Assembly (NCBI GenBank): GCA_900317215.1
Contig: ONFW01000172.1
Coordinates: 1-10,113 of the forward strand
Direction: 5' to 3'
DNA length: 10,113 nt
From: an uncultured Eubacteriales bacterium
GTDB taxonomy: Bacteria; Bacillota; Clostridia; Oscillospirales; Acutalibacteraceae
Shown: positions 1 through 5,432 of the stretch, in pieces
Numbering within the stretch: position 1 is the first letter of the stretch
Layout of the letters: each line of letters starts with the position of its first letter
The notes under the pieces: model-generated
The model's input: the letters and a program-made list of their open reading frames with translations, nothing else
Told to the model about the DNA's origin: nothing
Databases searched by the model: none
Translations under genes and position numbers: made by a program

Positions 1-533
1 CCCACTCTCGTGCTTCTGCTGTCGAGAGAGTCCTCGCGGTTGTCTCCCATTACAAATACATAGCCCTTTGGTATCACATCGGGTATATATGTGGGATTAG
101 AAAGGACTATCGTTCTGCCCTTGATATAGGGTTCATCAAGCACCTCACCGTCGACCGTAACCGTATTGTTTTCATAGTCTATCCTCAGTGTCTGTCCCTC
201 GGTGGCTATTACTCTTTTTATAATAGGCTCATTGAGCCTGCTTCCATGAGTAGCAACGATGATGTCTCCGTCCTGAGGCGTATACATAAAGCTTGAAACT
301 ATCAGCCTGTCCTTATCCTTCAGCGTATCGTTCATAGAGCCGCCCCTGACGGTCACCTGTCTGAGAAAGAACGCCATTATCAGCAATAAGATCGTACCCG
401 CAAAAAGCAGGCTCCCTATCCAGTCATAGCAGAACTGCGATATACTGAAGGTCCCTTCCTCCTTGATCGTTTTGTCTTCAGAGGTCTTTACTGCTTCCTT
501 TTCGGCTTTATTTTCATCATTTTTCTTTGACAC
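1..533 (-). CDS. lepB: Signal peptidase I, second active copy (3' end outside window)
   Basis: Type I signal peptidase (peptidase family S26), the membrane serine protease that cuts signal peptides off secreted proteins outside the cytoplasmic membrane. The first 177 codons are present; the C-terminus lies beyond base 1. A charged cytoplasmic N-terminus (about residues 1-35) precedes one membrane helix (about 39-57). The catalytic serine is Ser66 in GGSMNDTL and the general-base lysine is Lys106 in IIKRVIA. The family signature MGDNREDSLDSRS lies near the truncated end. The start is GTG at 531-533, chosen because GGGAGG lies 7 bases upstream (541-546) and the frame has no better start. It follows the other active lepB with a gap of 27 bases, so the two are probably cotranscribed. 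Family assignment is near certain; which substrates each copy prefers cannot be seen. Confidence 0.95.
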   Translation of the reverse strand, partial: MSKKNDENKAEKEAVKTSEDKTIKEEGTFSISQFCYDWIGSLLFAGTILLLIMAFFLRQVTVRGGSMNDTLKDKDRLIVSSFMYTPQDGDIIVATHGSRLNEPIIKRVIATEGQTLRIDYENNTVTVDGEVLDEPYIKGRTIVLSNPTYIPDVIPKGYVFVMGDNREDSLDSRSTRV

Positions 534-560
534 GTTTATGCCTCCCTTGTTTTCTGTAGA

Positions 561-1133
561 TCATTTGACTGTTCCGACGGCATCGAACGGATACCACCTG
601 AAAAAAGCCTTTCCTATTATATTCTCGACAGGGATAAGTCCTATCCTTTCCGATCTGCTGTCGAGCGAATTGCCTCTGTTGTCGCCCATTACAAACACAT
701 AGCCCTCGGGAACATCCAGAGGAAAGGAGAACGAATTTATCACCGACCTTGTCGGTCCCGTTATATAAGGCTCTCTCAGGAGAACGCCGTCTACAGACAC
801 CTCTCCTGTAGAGAAGTCAATATCTATGCACTGCCCTCCGACAGCGATCACTCTTTTGATAATAGCCTCGTCAAGCTGCTCTCCGTGCGTCACAACAACA
901 ACATCTCCGCACTTAGGAGTATAGCTGCTGCACTGCACCAATAGTCTGTCCTCATTTTTGAGAGTATTATTCATAGATGAGCCGTCTACCGTGACCTGCC
1001 TTACAAAAAATGCCATGAAAAGCAGCAGCAGGACCATGGAGAGAAAAATCGTTCCCGAAATATCGAATACAACCTGTAACAGAGGCACCTCAGCTTCTTC
1101 ATTCTCCGTTTCTTTTTTTCCTTCTGACAACAC
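561..1133 (-). CDS. lepB: Signal peptidase I, first active copy
   Basis: Complete 190-residue type I signal peptidase (S26), of the short Gram-positive type. A short acidic N-terminus is followed by one membrane helix (about residues 26-44). The catalytic serine is Ser53 in GSSMNNTL and the lysine is Lys93 in IIKRVIA. The C-terminal signature is MGDNRGNSLDSRS (residues 149-161), followed by the usual IGKAFFRWYPF ending. The frame is open up to an ATG at 1157, but GTG at 1131-1133 is the likelier start: AGAGGGGAGG (1141-1150) sits 7 bases before it, the same arrangement as in the neighbouring copy, whereas the ATG lies upstream of that site. It is close to its downstream paralogue in motif order and spacing, which suggests tandem duplication. 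Gaps of 33 and 27 bases on either side support an operon of three S26-family genes. Confidence 0.95.
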   Translation of the reverse strand: MLSEGKKETENEEAEVPLLQVVFDISGTIFLSMVLLLLFMAFFVRQVTVDGSSMNNTLKNEDRLLVQCSSYTPKCGDVVVVTHGEQLDEAIIKRVIAVGGQCIDIDFSTGEVSVDGVLLREPYITGPTRSVINSFSFPLDVPEGYVFVMGDNRGNSLDSRSERIGLIPVENIIGKAFFRWYPFDAVGTVK

Positions 1134-1166
1134 GGCGGCACCTCCCCTCTGATGCAATGCTCAGAA

Positions 1167-1733
1167 TTACTGCTTCATATAATCTGCCGACCTGCCAAAA
1201 AGCGAAAACGGGTAAATCACAAAGCTCGCCTTGCCTGTTATGTACTCAAGAGGGACCAATTCACCGACAAGAAGCTTTTCAGAGGAGGTAAAATCTCCGT
1301 TCAGCAGAACATACCCCCCGGGAACGGCAAGGTCGTTCAGTTCTTTCTTAAGCTCATCGTAGGTAAAATATCGTGTTCCCTTGTACTGAACACAGTTTAC
1401 ACTTTTTGTTCTGTCGGTGCCTATTACTATTCGCTGCCCTTCAAGGGCAAGTATCTCACCTGCAGAGATGTTATTCTCGGTCTTTACCGAGACAATATCA
1501 CCGATCTCATATTTTTCCTGAGGTATTGTTACAACACTGTATGGCTGCATCTTATCATCAAGCTTTTTTGTAAATGTCACGACTCTGAAAAAAACGGTAA
1601 AAACAAAGGCGGTCACGAAAACCAGCACAATGAACACAAGCATGACCTCATAGGCGCTCTTTGTAAGCGCATTTCCGTCCGCCGCCCTTTCAGAGCGGTA
1701 TCTTTTTGTTTTTCTGATCTCGCTGTACTTCAT
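1167..1733 (-). CDS. S26 signal peptidase-like protein lacking the catalytic dyad
   Basis: 188-residue membrane protein with the signal peptidase I fold pattern but not its active site. One membrane helix spans about residues 29-50 after a basic N-terminus. By-eye alignment with the active neighbour puts Lys57 where the catalytic Ser should be (TKKLDD in place of GSSMNN) and Gly92 where the catalytic Lys should be (GEILALEGQ in place of KRVIAVGGQ). The C-terminal block keeps VPGGYVLLNGD (residues 137-147) and YITGKASFVIYPF (164-176), but the NR and DSR of the signature are gone. The reading frame is intact and of normal length, which argues against a decaying pseudogene. ATG at 1731-1733 follows GGGAG at a 9-base spacing, and an in-frame stop lies just upstream. 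It may be a noncatalytic partner or regulator of the adjacent peptidases; that role is inference. The alignment was done by hand, so exact residue pairings could shift by one or two. Confidence 0.85.
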   Translation of the reverse strand: MKYSEIRKTKRYRSERAADGNALTKSAYEVMLVFIVLVFVTAFVFTVFFRVVTFTKKLDDKMQPYSVVTIPQEKYEIGDIVSVKTENNISAGEILALEGQRIVIGTDRTKSVNCVQYKGTRYFTYDELKKELNDLAVPGGYVLLNGDFTSSEKLLVGELVPLEYITGKASFVIYPFSLFGRSADYMKQ

Positions 1734-1871
1734 TGCATTTCACTCCCGTCTAATCCTGTTTCCATGATGTCGGCGTTGCTTATATCGTTTCCGCCCTTTT
1801 CAGTGGCGAAAACCGGCTGAGTGTTTTACCTTTTTGGAAAGCAAAAGCTGTCCGGCTGCAGCACGGATAAC

Positions 1872-1896
1872 AAAAAAGGGACAAAACGTCCCTTTT
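1872..1896 (-). terminator. Rho-independent terminator after rplS
   Basis: On the minus strand, AAAAGGGAC and GTCCCTTTT form a 9-bp stem around the loop GTTTT, and the 3' arm runs into six T residues (1877 down to 1872). It begins 9 bases after the rplS stop codon. The stem is A/U-rich at its base, so termination may be partial, which would allow the signal peptidase cluster downstream to be expressed by readthrough. Confidence 0.8.
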
Positions 1897-1905
1897 CCGA
1901 AATGC

Positions 1906-2256
1906 TTATCTGATTTGTTCCTTGACCTTTGCAGCCTTTCCGACTCTGCTGCGGAGATAGTAGAGCTTGCTTCTGCGAACACGGCCCTTTCTTACCACCT
2001 GCACTGCAACAACATTGGGAGAATGAACAGGGAATACTCTCTCTACACCAACGCCGTATGAAAGGCGGCGAACCGTAAAGGTCTCAGCAACGCCGCTGCC
2101 TCTGCGTGCGATAACTGTACCCTCGAACATCTGGATCCTTTCTCTCTCTCCCTCGCGGATGTTTACGCTGACCTTAACTGTGTCACCGATCTCAAACTTG
2201 GGAATGTTGTTTTCTTCCTTCATGGAAGAAGCTGCGATCATCTTTAATGCGTCCAT
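1906..2256 (-). CDS. rplS: 50S ribosomal protein L19
   Basis: Complete bL19, a 50S subunit protein located at the interface with the 30S subunit. The 116-residue product has the usual family length. Recognisable stretches are the N-terminal MDALKMIAASSMKEENNIP, FEIGDTVKV, FEGTVIARRGSG, ETFTVRRLSYGVGVERVFP, HSPNV and the C-terminal RRSKLYYLRSRVGKAAKVKE. The frame extends further upstream to 2295, but ATG at 2254-2256 is chosen because AGGAGGA (2263-2269) lies 6 bases before it and the family begins with this MDALK-type sequence. It has its own promoter and terminator. An adjacent lepB is typical of Firmicutes, where rplS, lepB and rbgA (ylqF) often cluster. Confidence 0.98.
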   Translation of the reverse strand: MDALKMIAASSMKEENNIPKFEIGDTVKVSVNIREGERERIQMFEGTVIARRGSGVAETFTVRRLSYGVGVERVFPVHSPNVVAVQVVRKGRVRRSKLYYLRSRVGKAAKVKEQIR

Positions 2257-2377
2257 TTTTATTCCTCCTGTTATTTCAGACATTCTTGCAAGCAACAGCT
2301 TAGCAGAGGACTGCCCGTTTCAAAGTACGGTTTTTACCGAGCTCTGAACCCCACCACAAGCAGCGGTTTTCAAAGAC
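2257..2377 (-). promoter_or_regulatory. rplS 5' untranslated leader, possible L19 autoregulatory leader
   Basis: If transcription starts about 7 bases after the -10 box, the rplS mRNA has a leader of roughly 120 bases, long for a short ribosomal protein transcript. It contains several short potential helices: CGGTAAAAACCG, GCAG-TCCT-CTGC and the palindrome CTTGCAAG. An L19 leader element is known from Firmicutes, but I did not fold this sequence or match it to that model, so the assignment is a possibility only. Confidence 0.35.
2263..2269 (-). promoter_or_regulatory. rplS ribosome binding site
   Basis: AGGAGGA on the minus strand, 6 bases before the ATG. It settles the rplS start against the longer open frame. 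Confidence 0.9.
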
Positions 2378-2383
2378 CACTAT

Positions 2384-2412
2384 ATTATAGCACACAACAT
2401 TAAAATATGCAA
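2384..2412 (-). promoter_or_regulatory. rplS promoter
   Basis: Sigma-A type promoter on the minus strand: -35 TTGCAT (2407-2412), a 17-base spacer and a perfect -10 TATAAT (2384-2389). Its -35 lies 28 bases from that of the divergent promoter serving the small membrane protein gene. Confidence 0.8.
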
Positions 2413-2440
2413 GAGTTTTTTTCTTTGTCTTTTCAGATGT

Positions 2441-2469
2441 TTGACAGATAATACACCTTATGATATAAT
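2441..2469 (+). promoter_or_regulatory. Full-consensus promoter of the small membrane protein gene
   Basis: TTGACA (2441-2446) and TATAAT (2464-2469) are both perfect sigma-A consensus hexamers with the optimal 17-base spacer. The predicted start near 2476 leaves a short leader of about 33 bases. Confidence 0.9.
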
Positions 2470-2508
2470 CTGAACATTCATAGCAATAATCAACCGGAGG
2501 GATAGAAA

Positions 2509-2976
2509 ATGGGGACAAAACAAAGGAATATTCCGGCGCTGATATCACTCTGCATGGCAGTGTGCGCTGTCGTCTGCCTTGTGCTTTCCTGTATTCCTAT
2601 GAAAGAGCTCAGGGTACTTGGCAACGGTACGGGGAAAATGCTCTCGGGCGGAATAAACGTCATTTTTTCGGCTGTCGCTTTTGCTGCGGCTGTTGCAGCA
2701 CTTATATCAGGTATTGTTGCAAAGGGCAAGGGAAAGGACAAAAAGGCGTCAATAGGAAAAGCCGTGGGTATACTCTGCATTTTTGCTTCTGTATTGATCG
2801 GCTTCTGCGTTTCAGCCATTGCGCTTCTTAACGACTATGCAAACGACCCGACAGACAGTCTCCTCGGCAGAAGCGTGACCGACAACGAAAAGCGCAAACA
2901 GCTTGACGACCTCATCAGTCAGATGACCGGCACAAAAAGCACCTCTGAAAAGTCATCTTCCGATATCCTGAGTTAA
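2509..2976 (+). CDS. Small integral membrane protein of unknown function
   Basis: 155-residue protein, the only plus-strand gene in the window. Hydrophobic segments at about residues 9-28, 48-69 and 84-107 suggest three membrane helices, with a basic loop KGKGKDKK (72-79) that should be cytoplasmic. A polar tail of about 48 residues follows, rich in Ser, Lys, Asp and Thr. The start/loop layout (short N-terminus, helix, basic loop with a following GKAVGIL helix) recalls DUF4190-type small membrane proteins, but this resemblance is weak. ATG at 2509 has GGAGG (2496-2500) 8 bases upstream and a perfect-consensus promoter. It is monocistronic: a strong terminator follows and the next gene is convergent. 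I do not recognise a specific function. Confidence 0.85.
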   Translation: MGTKQRNIPALISLCMAVCAVVCLVLSCIPMKELRVLGNGTGKMLSGGINVIFSAVAFAAAVAALISGIVAKGKGKDKKASIGKAVGILCIFASVLIGFCVSAIALLNDYANDPTDSLLGRSVTDNEKRKQLDDLISQMTGTKSTSEKSSSDILS

Positions 2977-3000
2977 CACTTTTTCATAAGCTTACAACAC

Positions 3001-3038
3001 AAAATCCGCCGTACTTTTCGGGTACGGCGGAATTTTTT
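3001..3038. terminator. Bidirectional terminator between convergent genes
   Basis: A 10-bp perfect stem TCCGCCGTAC / GTACGGCGGA (3005-3014 and 3022-3031) encloses a 7-base loop. On the plus strand it is followed by TTTTTT (3033-3038), and on the minus strand by TTTT (3004-3001). It sits 28 bases after the stop of the plus-strand gene and 19 bases after the stop of the minus-strand cassette, so it probably serves both. Confidence 0.9.
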
Positions 3039-3050
3039 GCTCTTATCCGA

Positions 3051-5432
3051 TCACTGACCGTTCTGTTGCCCATTCTGGGGATATTGCGGATACTGCACAG
3101 GCTGTCCGTTTTGTGTATACTGCGGATACTGCACGGGCTGTCCGTTTTGTGTATATTGCGGATACTGCACGGGCTGTCCGTTTTGTGTATACTGCGGATA
3201 CTGCACGGGCTGTCCGTTCTGTGTATACTCCGGATACTGCACGGGCTTTCCGTTTTGTGTATACTGCGGATACTGCGCAGGCTGTCCGTTCTGGGTATAC
3301 TGCGGATACTGTACAGACTGCTCGCCCTGAGTATACTGCGGATACTGAGGATACTGTATGGACTGCTCGCCCTGAGTATACTGCGGATACTGAGGATACT
3401 GTATGGACTGCTCGCCCTGAGCCTGCTGAGTATCCTGCGGAGCTTTTTCAAGACTTACGGGCTGCTGAACAGGCTGTTGAGCCATAAGCTGCTGAGGAGC
3501 AGGCTTCGGAGCCTTCGGCTCGCGGGGCTTTTTAGGAGGCTTGGGCTTTTTGGGTTTTTTAATGCGCTTTTTGAGCCATTTTCCGATAAATATGGTTATC
3601 ACAAATACTACGGCGCAGATACCTGCCATAATGAAAAGAGTTATCATTCTCGAAAGCCACGTATCCCTGATAGAGAGAACGCCGTCAAGACCGTCATAGT
3701 CACCGATCTCGAGCCTGTCGATAAGCTTGTCTCCCGAGATAGACGAGGACACCTTGATACATTCATACAGACAGAAGGCGCCTGCTGCAATAAGCAGAAC
3801 AAAGGATATTATCAGGAAGATCCTGAACACGAGCAATATCTTTCCCTGCATATCGAGATTCTTTTTCTTTGCTATCCTTATACCGATAAGTATGCCTGCC
3901 GCCGACAGCACAACAACTGCGGCGCCGAACACAAGCTGAAGCCACAGGGGTATCTCGCTGTTGCTCATTGCAGCCGATGCCGTTCCGCCGGAAATCGTTC
4001 TTACCACGGTTATCGTCCTTGTTGTGCGTATTCCCATGGGACTTTCAATATTGAAGGTAAGAACATTCTCGCCCTTTTCAAGCTCTGCCACAGCAGTAAA
4101 ATCTCCGCTTTCCTCCACCTTTATCTCAGCCTCTCCAAGAGTGAGCTTAACATCGGGATCCGTCCTGCCCGACAGGGTGATAGTGTCACGGTCTGTTACA
4201 AGCCTGTCCTTGACCCCGAAGAACTCGATAGATGAAGGCGCACTCTGAACATTTACTGTCTTGGAAATAGTATATCTCTCATTTGCGGAGGGATAGTAGG
4301 TAACAGATATCTGATTGGTGTTCATCTGATCCAGTGGAAGAGACATAGTACCCTTGCCGGTGAGATTGTAGGTGCTCTTTTTACCGTTGAGAGTGATATC
4401 AGCAGGAACAGCAGCATCACCTGTATCATAGGATATCTGCACCATAAGATCTCCCGTCAGCTCCGGGGTGTCTATCGTCACCTTGACCTTGGGTGAGCAG
4501 GAGAGCTTTATGTTATATACTTCCTTGAACACATTGTTGTATATCGGCATGAGACGAAGGGTAACATCGCTGTTGGCAAGAAAGCTGGTTGCAGTTGTGT
4601 CCCTGTTTATATCGTCATAAACAAGTATCTCTCCGTCCTTATCCACGACTGAAACAAGCATGCTGTCATAATAGGTCTCGATCTTGCTCCAGTCCACATA
4701 GATAGTCTGCTGAGTAATATCATAGTTTGTAGTTATTAAGCTTGTATCTCCCTGAGGAGTGTGACCTGTCACGGTAAAGCTCTTGTCCGCTTCTGCATGA
4801 GCATCGGCTTCAAGTCCGTCTCCGTATTCGGCAACCGCATCAAGCGTAAGCTTCCACTCGCCGTCGGGAAGATTTTTGATATCAAGCTCTTTTGTAAACT
4901 CTTTCCCGGGCTGAGCGCTTCCGTCATCAAGCTGTATCTTCTGTGCGACGCCGGTTATGCTGCTGTCGGCTGTAGCATAGACATACCATTTGACGTATGC
5001 ATTTTCGTCAGCCTTGATCTCAGCCTTGAACTTTATCTTATCCTTGTCCGGCGTTCCGGAACGGAAGGACGTTATGCTGACACTGCCGTACCATTTCAGG
5101 ACGTTGAAGTCGAAATCCTTGCTTGCTTCTATCGTCCAGCTACCTGCAGGCGCATCCTTGATATAAAGATAGCTCACGCCGGTTTTCTTTTCTATTTTGG
5201 TATAATCCTGATCCTTACTGAAGGTCTTGCCGGGGGCCTTGACTGTGAATGTAGGAGCATCACCGTCATAGAGAAGAACTATTTCGATATCCTGAGCACT
5301 GTCAAGCTTGAACTGCTGCTTTTTTGCAGCGCTTGCAGTGAGCGCAAGGGACATGATCGAAACTGTAAGCACAAGCAGCAGAGCCGAAAAACGGCTCAGT
5401 GCTTTTTTAAATAGTGATATATTTTTCTTCAT
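3051..5432 (-). CDS. Ig-like membrane protein with Gln/Tyr/Pro repeat tail
   Basis: 793-residue protein, second gene of the cassette. Residues 1-36 form a signal peptide with basic start, hydrophobic core and TASA-A cleavage site. The ectodomain (about 37-495) is beta-sandwich rich: motifs DAPAGSWTIEA (93-103) and LPDGEWKL (188-195) resemble Ig-like domains that often accompany VWA domains, and residues about 398-480 carry a clear bacterial Ig pattern (TLSGRTDPDVKLTL, then EKGENVLTF). Three membrane helices follow at about 497-520, 532-556 and 596-617. The positive-inside rule, helped by the Lys-rich stretch 620-646, places the C-terminus in the cytoplasm. Residues 647-793 are a Gln/Tyr/Pro/Asn tail of 15- and 12-residue repeats. 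The start ATG overlaps the previous stop (TAATG), with a degenerate Shine-Dalgarno AAGGCGGTG at 5441-5449. Specific function unknown; a membrane partner of the VWA protein is the contextual inference. Confidence 0.9.
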   Translation of the reverse strand: MKKNISLFKKALSRFSALLLVLTVSIMSLALTASAAKKQQFKLDSAQDIEIVLLYDGDAPTFTVKAPGKTFSKDQDYTKIEKKTGVSYLYIKDAPAGSWTIEASKDFDFNVLKWYGSVSITSFRSGTPDKDKIKFKAEIKADENAYVKWYVYATADSSITGVAQKIQLDDGSAQPGKEFTKELDIKNLPDGEWKLTLDAVAEYGDGLEADAHAEADKSFTVTGHTPQGDTSLITTNYDITQQTIYVDWSKIETYYDSMLVSVVDKDGEILVYDDINRDTTATSFLANSDVTLRLMPIYNNVFKEVYNIKLSCSPKVKVTIDTPELTGDLMVQISYDTGDAAVPADITLNGKKSTYNLTGKGTMSLPLDQMNTNQISVTYYPSANERYTISKTVNVQSAPSSIEFFGVKDRLVTDRDTITLSGRTDPDVKLTLGEAEIKVEESGDFTAVAELEKGENVLTFNIESPMGIRTTRTITVVRTISGGTASAAMSNSEIPLWLQLVFGAAVVVLSAAGILIGIRIAKKKNLDMQGKILLVFRIFLIISFVLLIAAGAFCLYECIKVSSSISGDKLIDRLEIGDYDGLDGVLSIRDTWLSRMITLFIMAGICAVVFVITIFIGKWLKKRIKKPKKPKPPKKPREPKAPKPAPQQLMAQQPVQQPVSLEKAPQDTQQAQGEQSIQYPQYPQYTQGEQSIQYPQYPQYTQGEQSVQYPQYTQNGQPAQYPQYTQNGKPVQYPEYTQNGQPVQYPQYTQNGQPVQYPQYTQNGQPVQYPQYTQNGQPVQYPQYPQNGQQNGQ
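3075..3416 (-). repeat. In-frame coding tandem repeats (45-bp and 36-bp units)
   Basis: The 3' end of the Ig-like membrane protein gene consists of two 45-bp units (3327-3416) followed by seven 36-bp units (3075-3326). The two 45-bp units are identical base for base. They encode GEQSIQYPQYPQYTQ; the 36-bp units encode NGQPVQYPQYTQ with few changes (GEQSV in the first unit, PAQ in the second, GKPVQYPEY in the third, YPQYPQ in the last). All units are multiples of three, so copy-number change keeps the frame. The near-identity at the DNA level suggests recent expansion or gene conversion. Confidence 0.97.

Noticed and set aside
1134..1157. Eight-codon N-terminal extension of the first active lepB starting at ATG 1157
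   Set aside because: The extension overlaps the strong AGAGGGGAGG site, which is properly spaced for the GTG at 1133 instead.
1730..1765. Minus-strand 11-codon ORF whose TGA overlaps the ATG of the degenerate S26 gene (ATGA), considered as a coupling leader peptide
   Set aside because: Its ATG has no recognisable ribosome binding site, and the frame has no other start before an upstream stop. The overlap may be chance.
1152..1820. Plus-strand open frame of 222 codons opposite the degenerate S26 gene
   Set aside because: No ribosome binding site or promoter, the composition is not protein-like, and the opposite strand carries a recognisable signal peptidase-like protein.
2257..2295. Thirteen-codon N-terminal extension of rplS
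   Set aside because: The AGGAGGA site lies inside the extension, and L19 proteins begin at the MDALK-type sequence.
3075..3416. Regular repeats considered as a CRISPR array or intergenic satellite
   Set aside because: There are no unique spacers between units, and the repeats are in frame within a coding sequence.
3066..4235. Long plus-strand open frame (389 codons) opposite the Ig-like membrane protein, with repeated Leu/Ile-rich text
   Set aside because: It is an antisense by-product: the 36- and 45-bp repeats are multiples of three and lack stops in several frames. The minus-strand frame has a signal peptide, domains, membrane helices and translational coupling.
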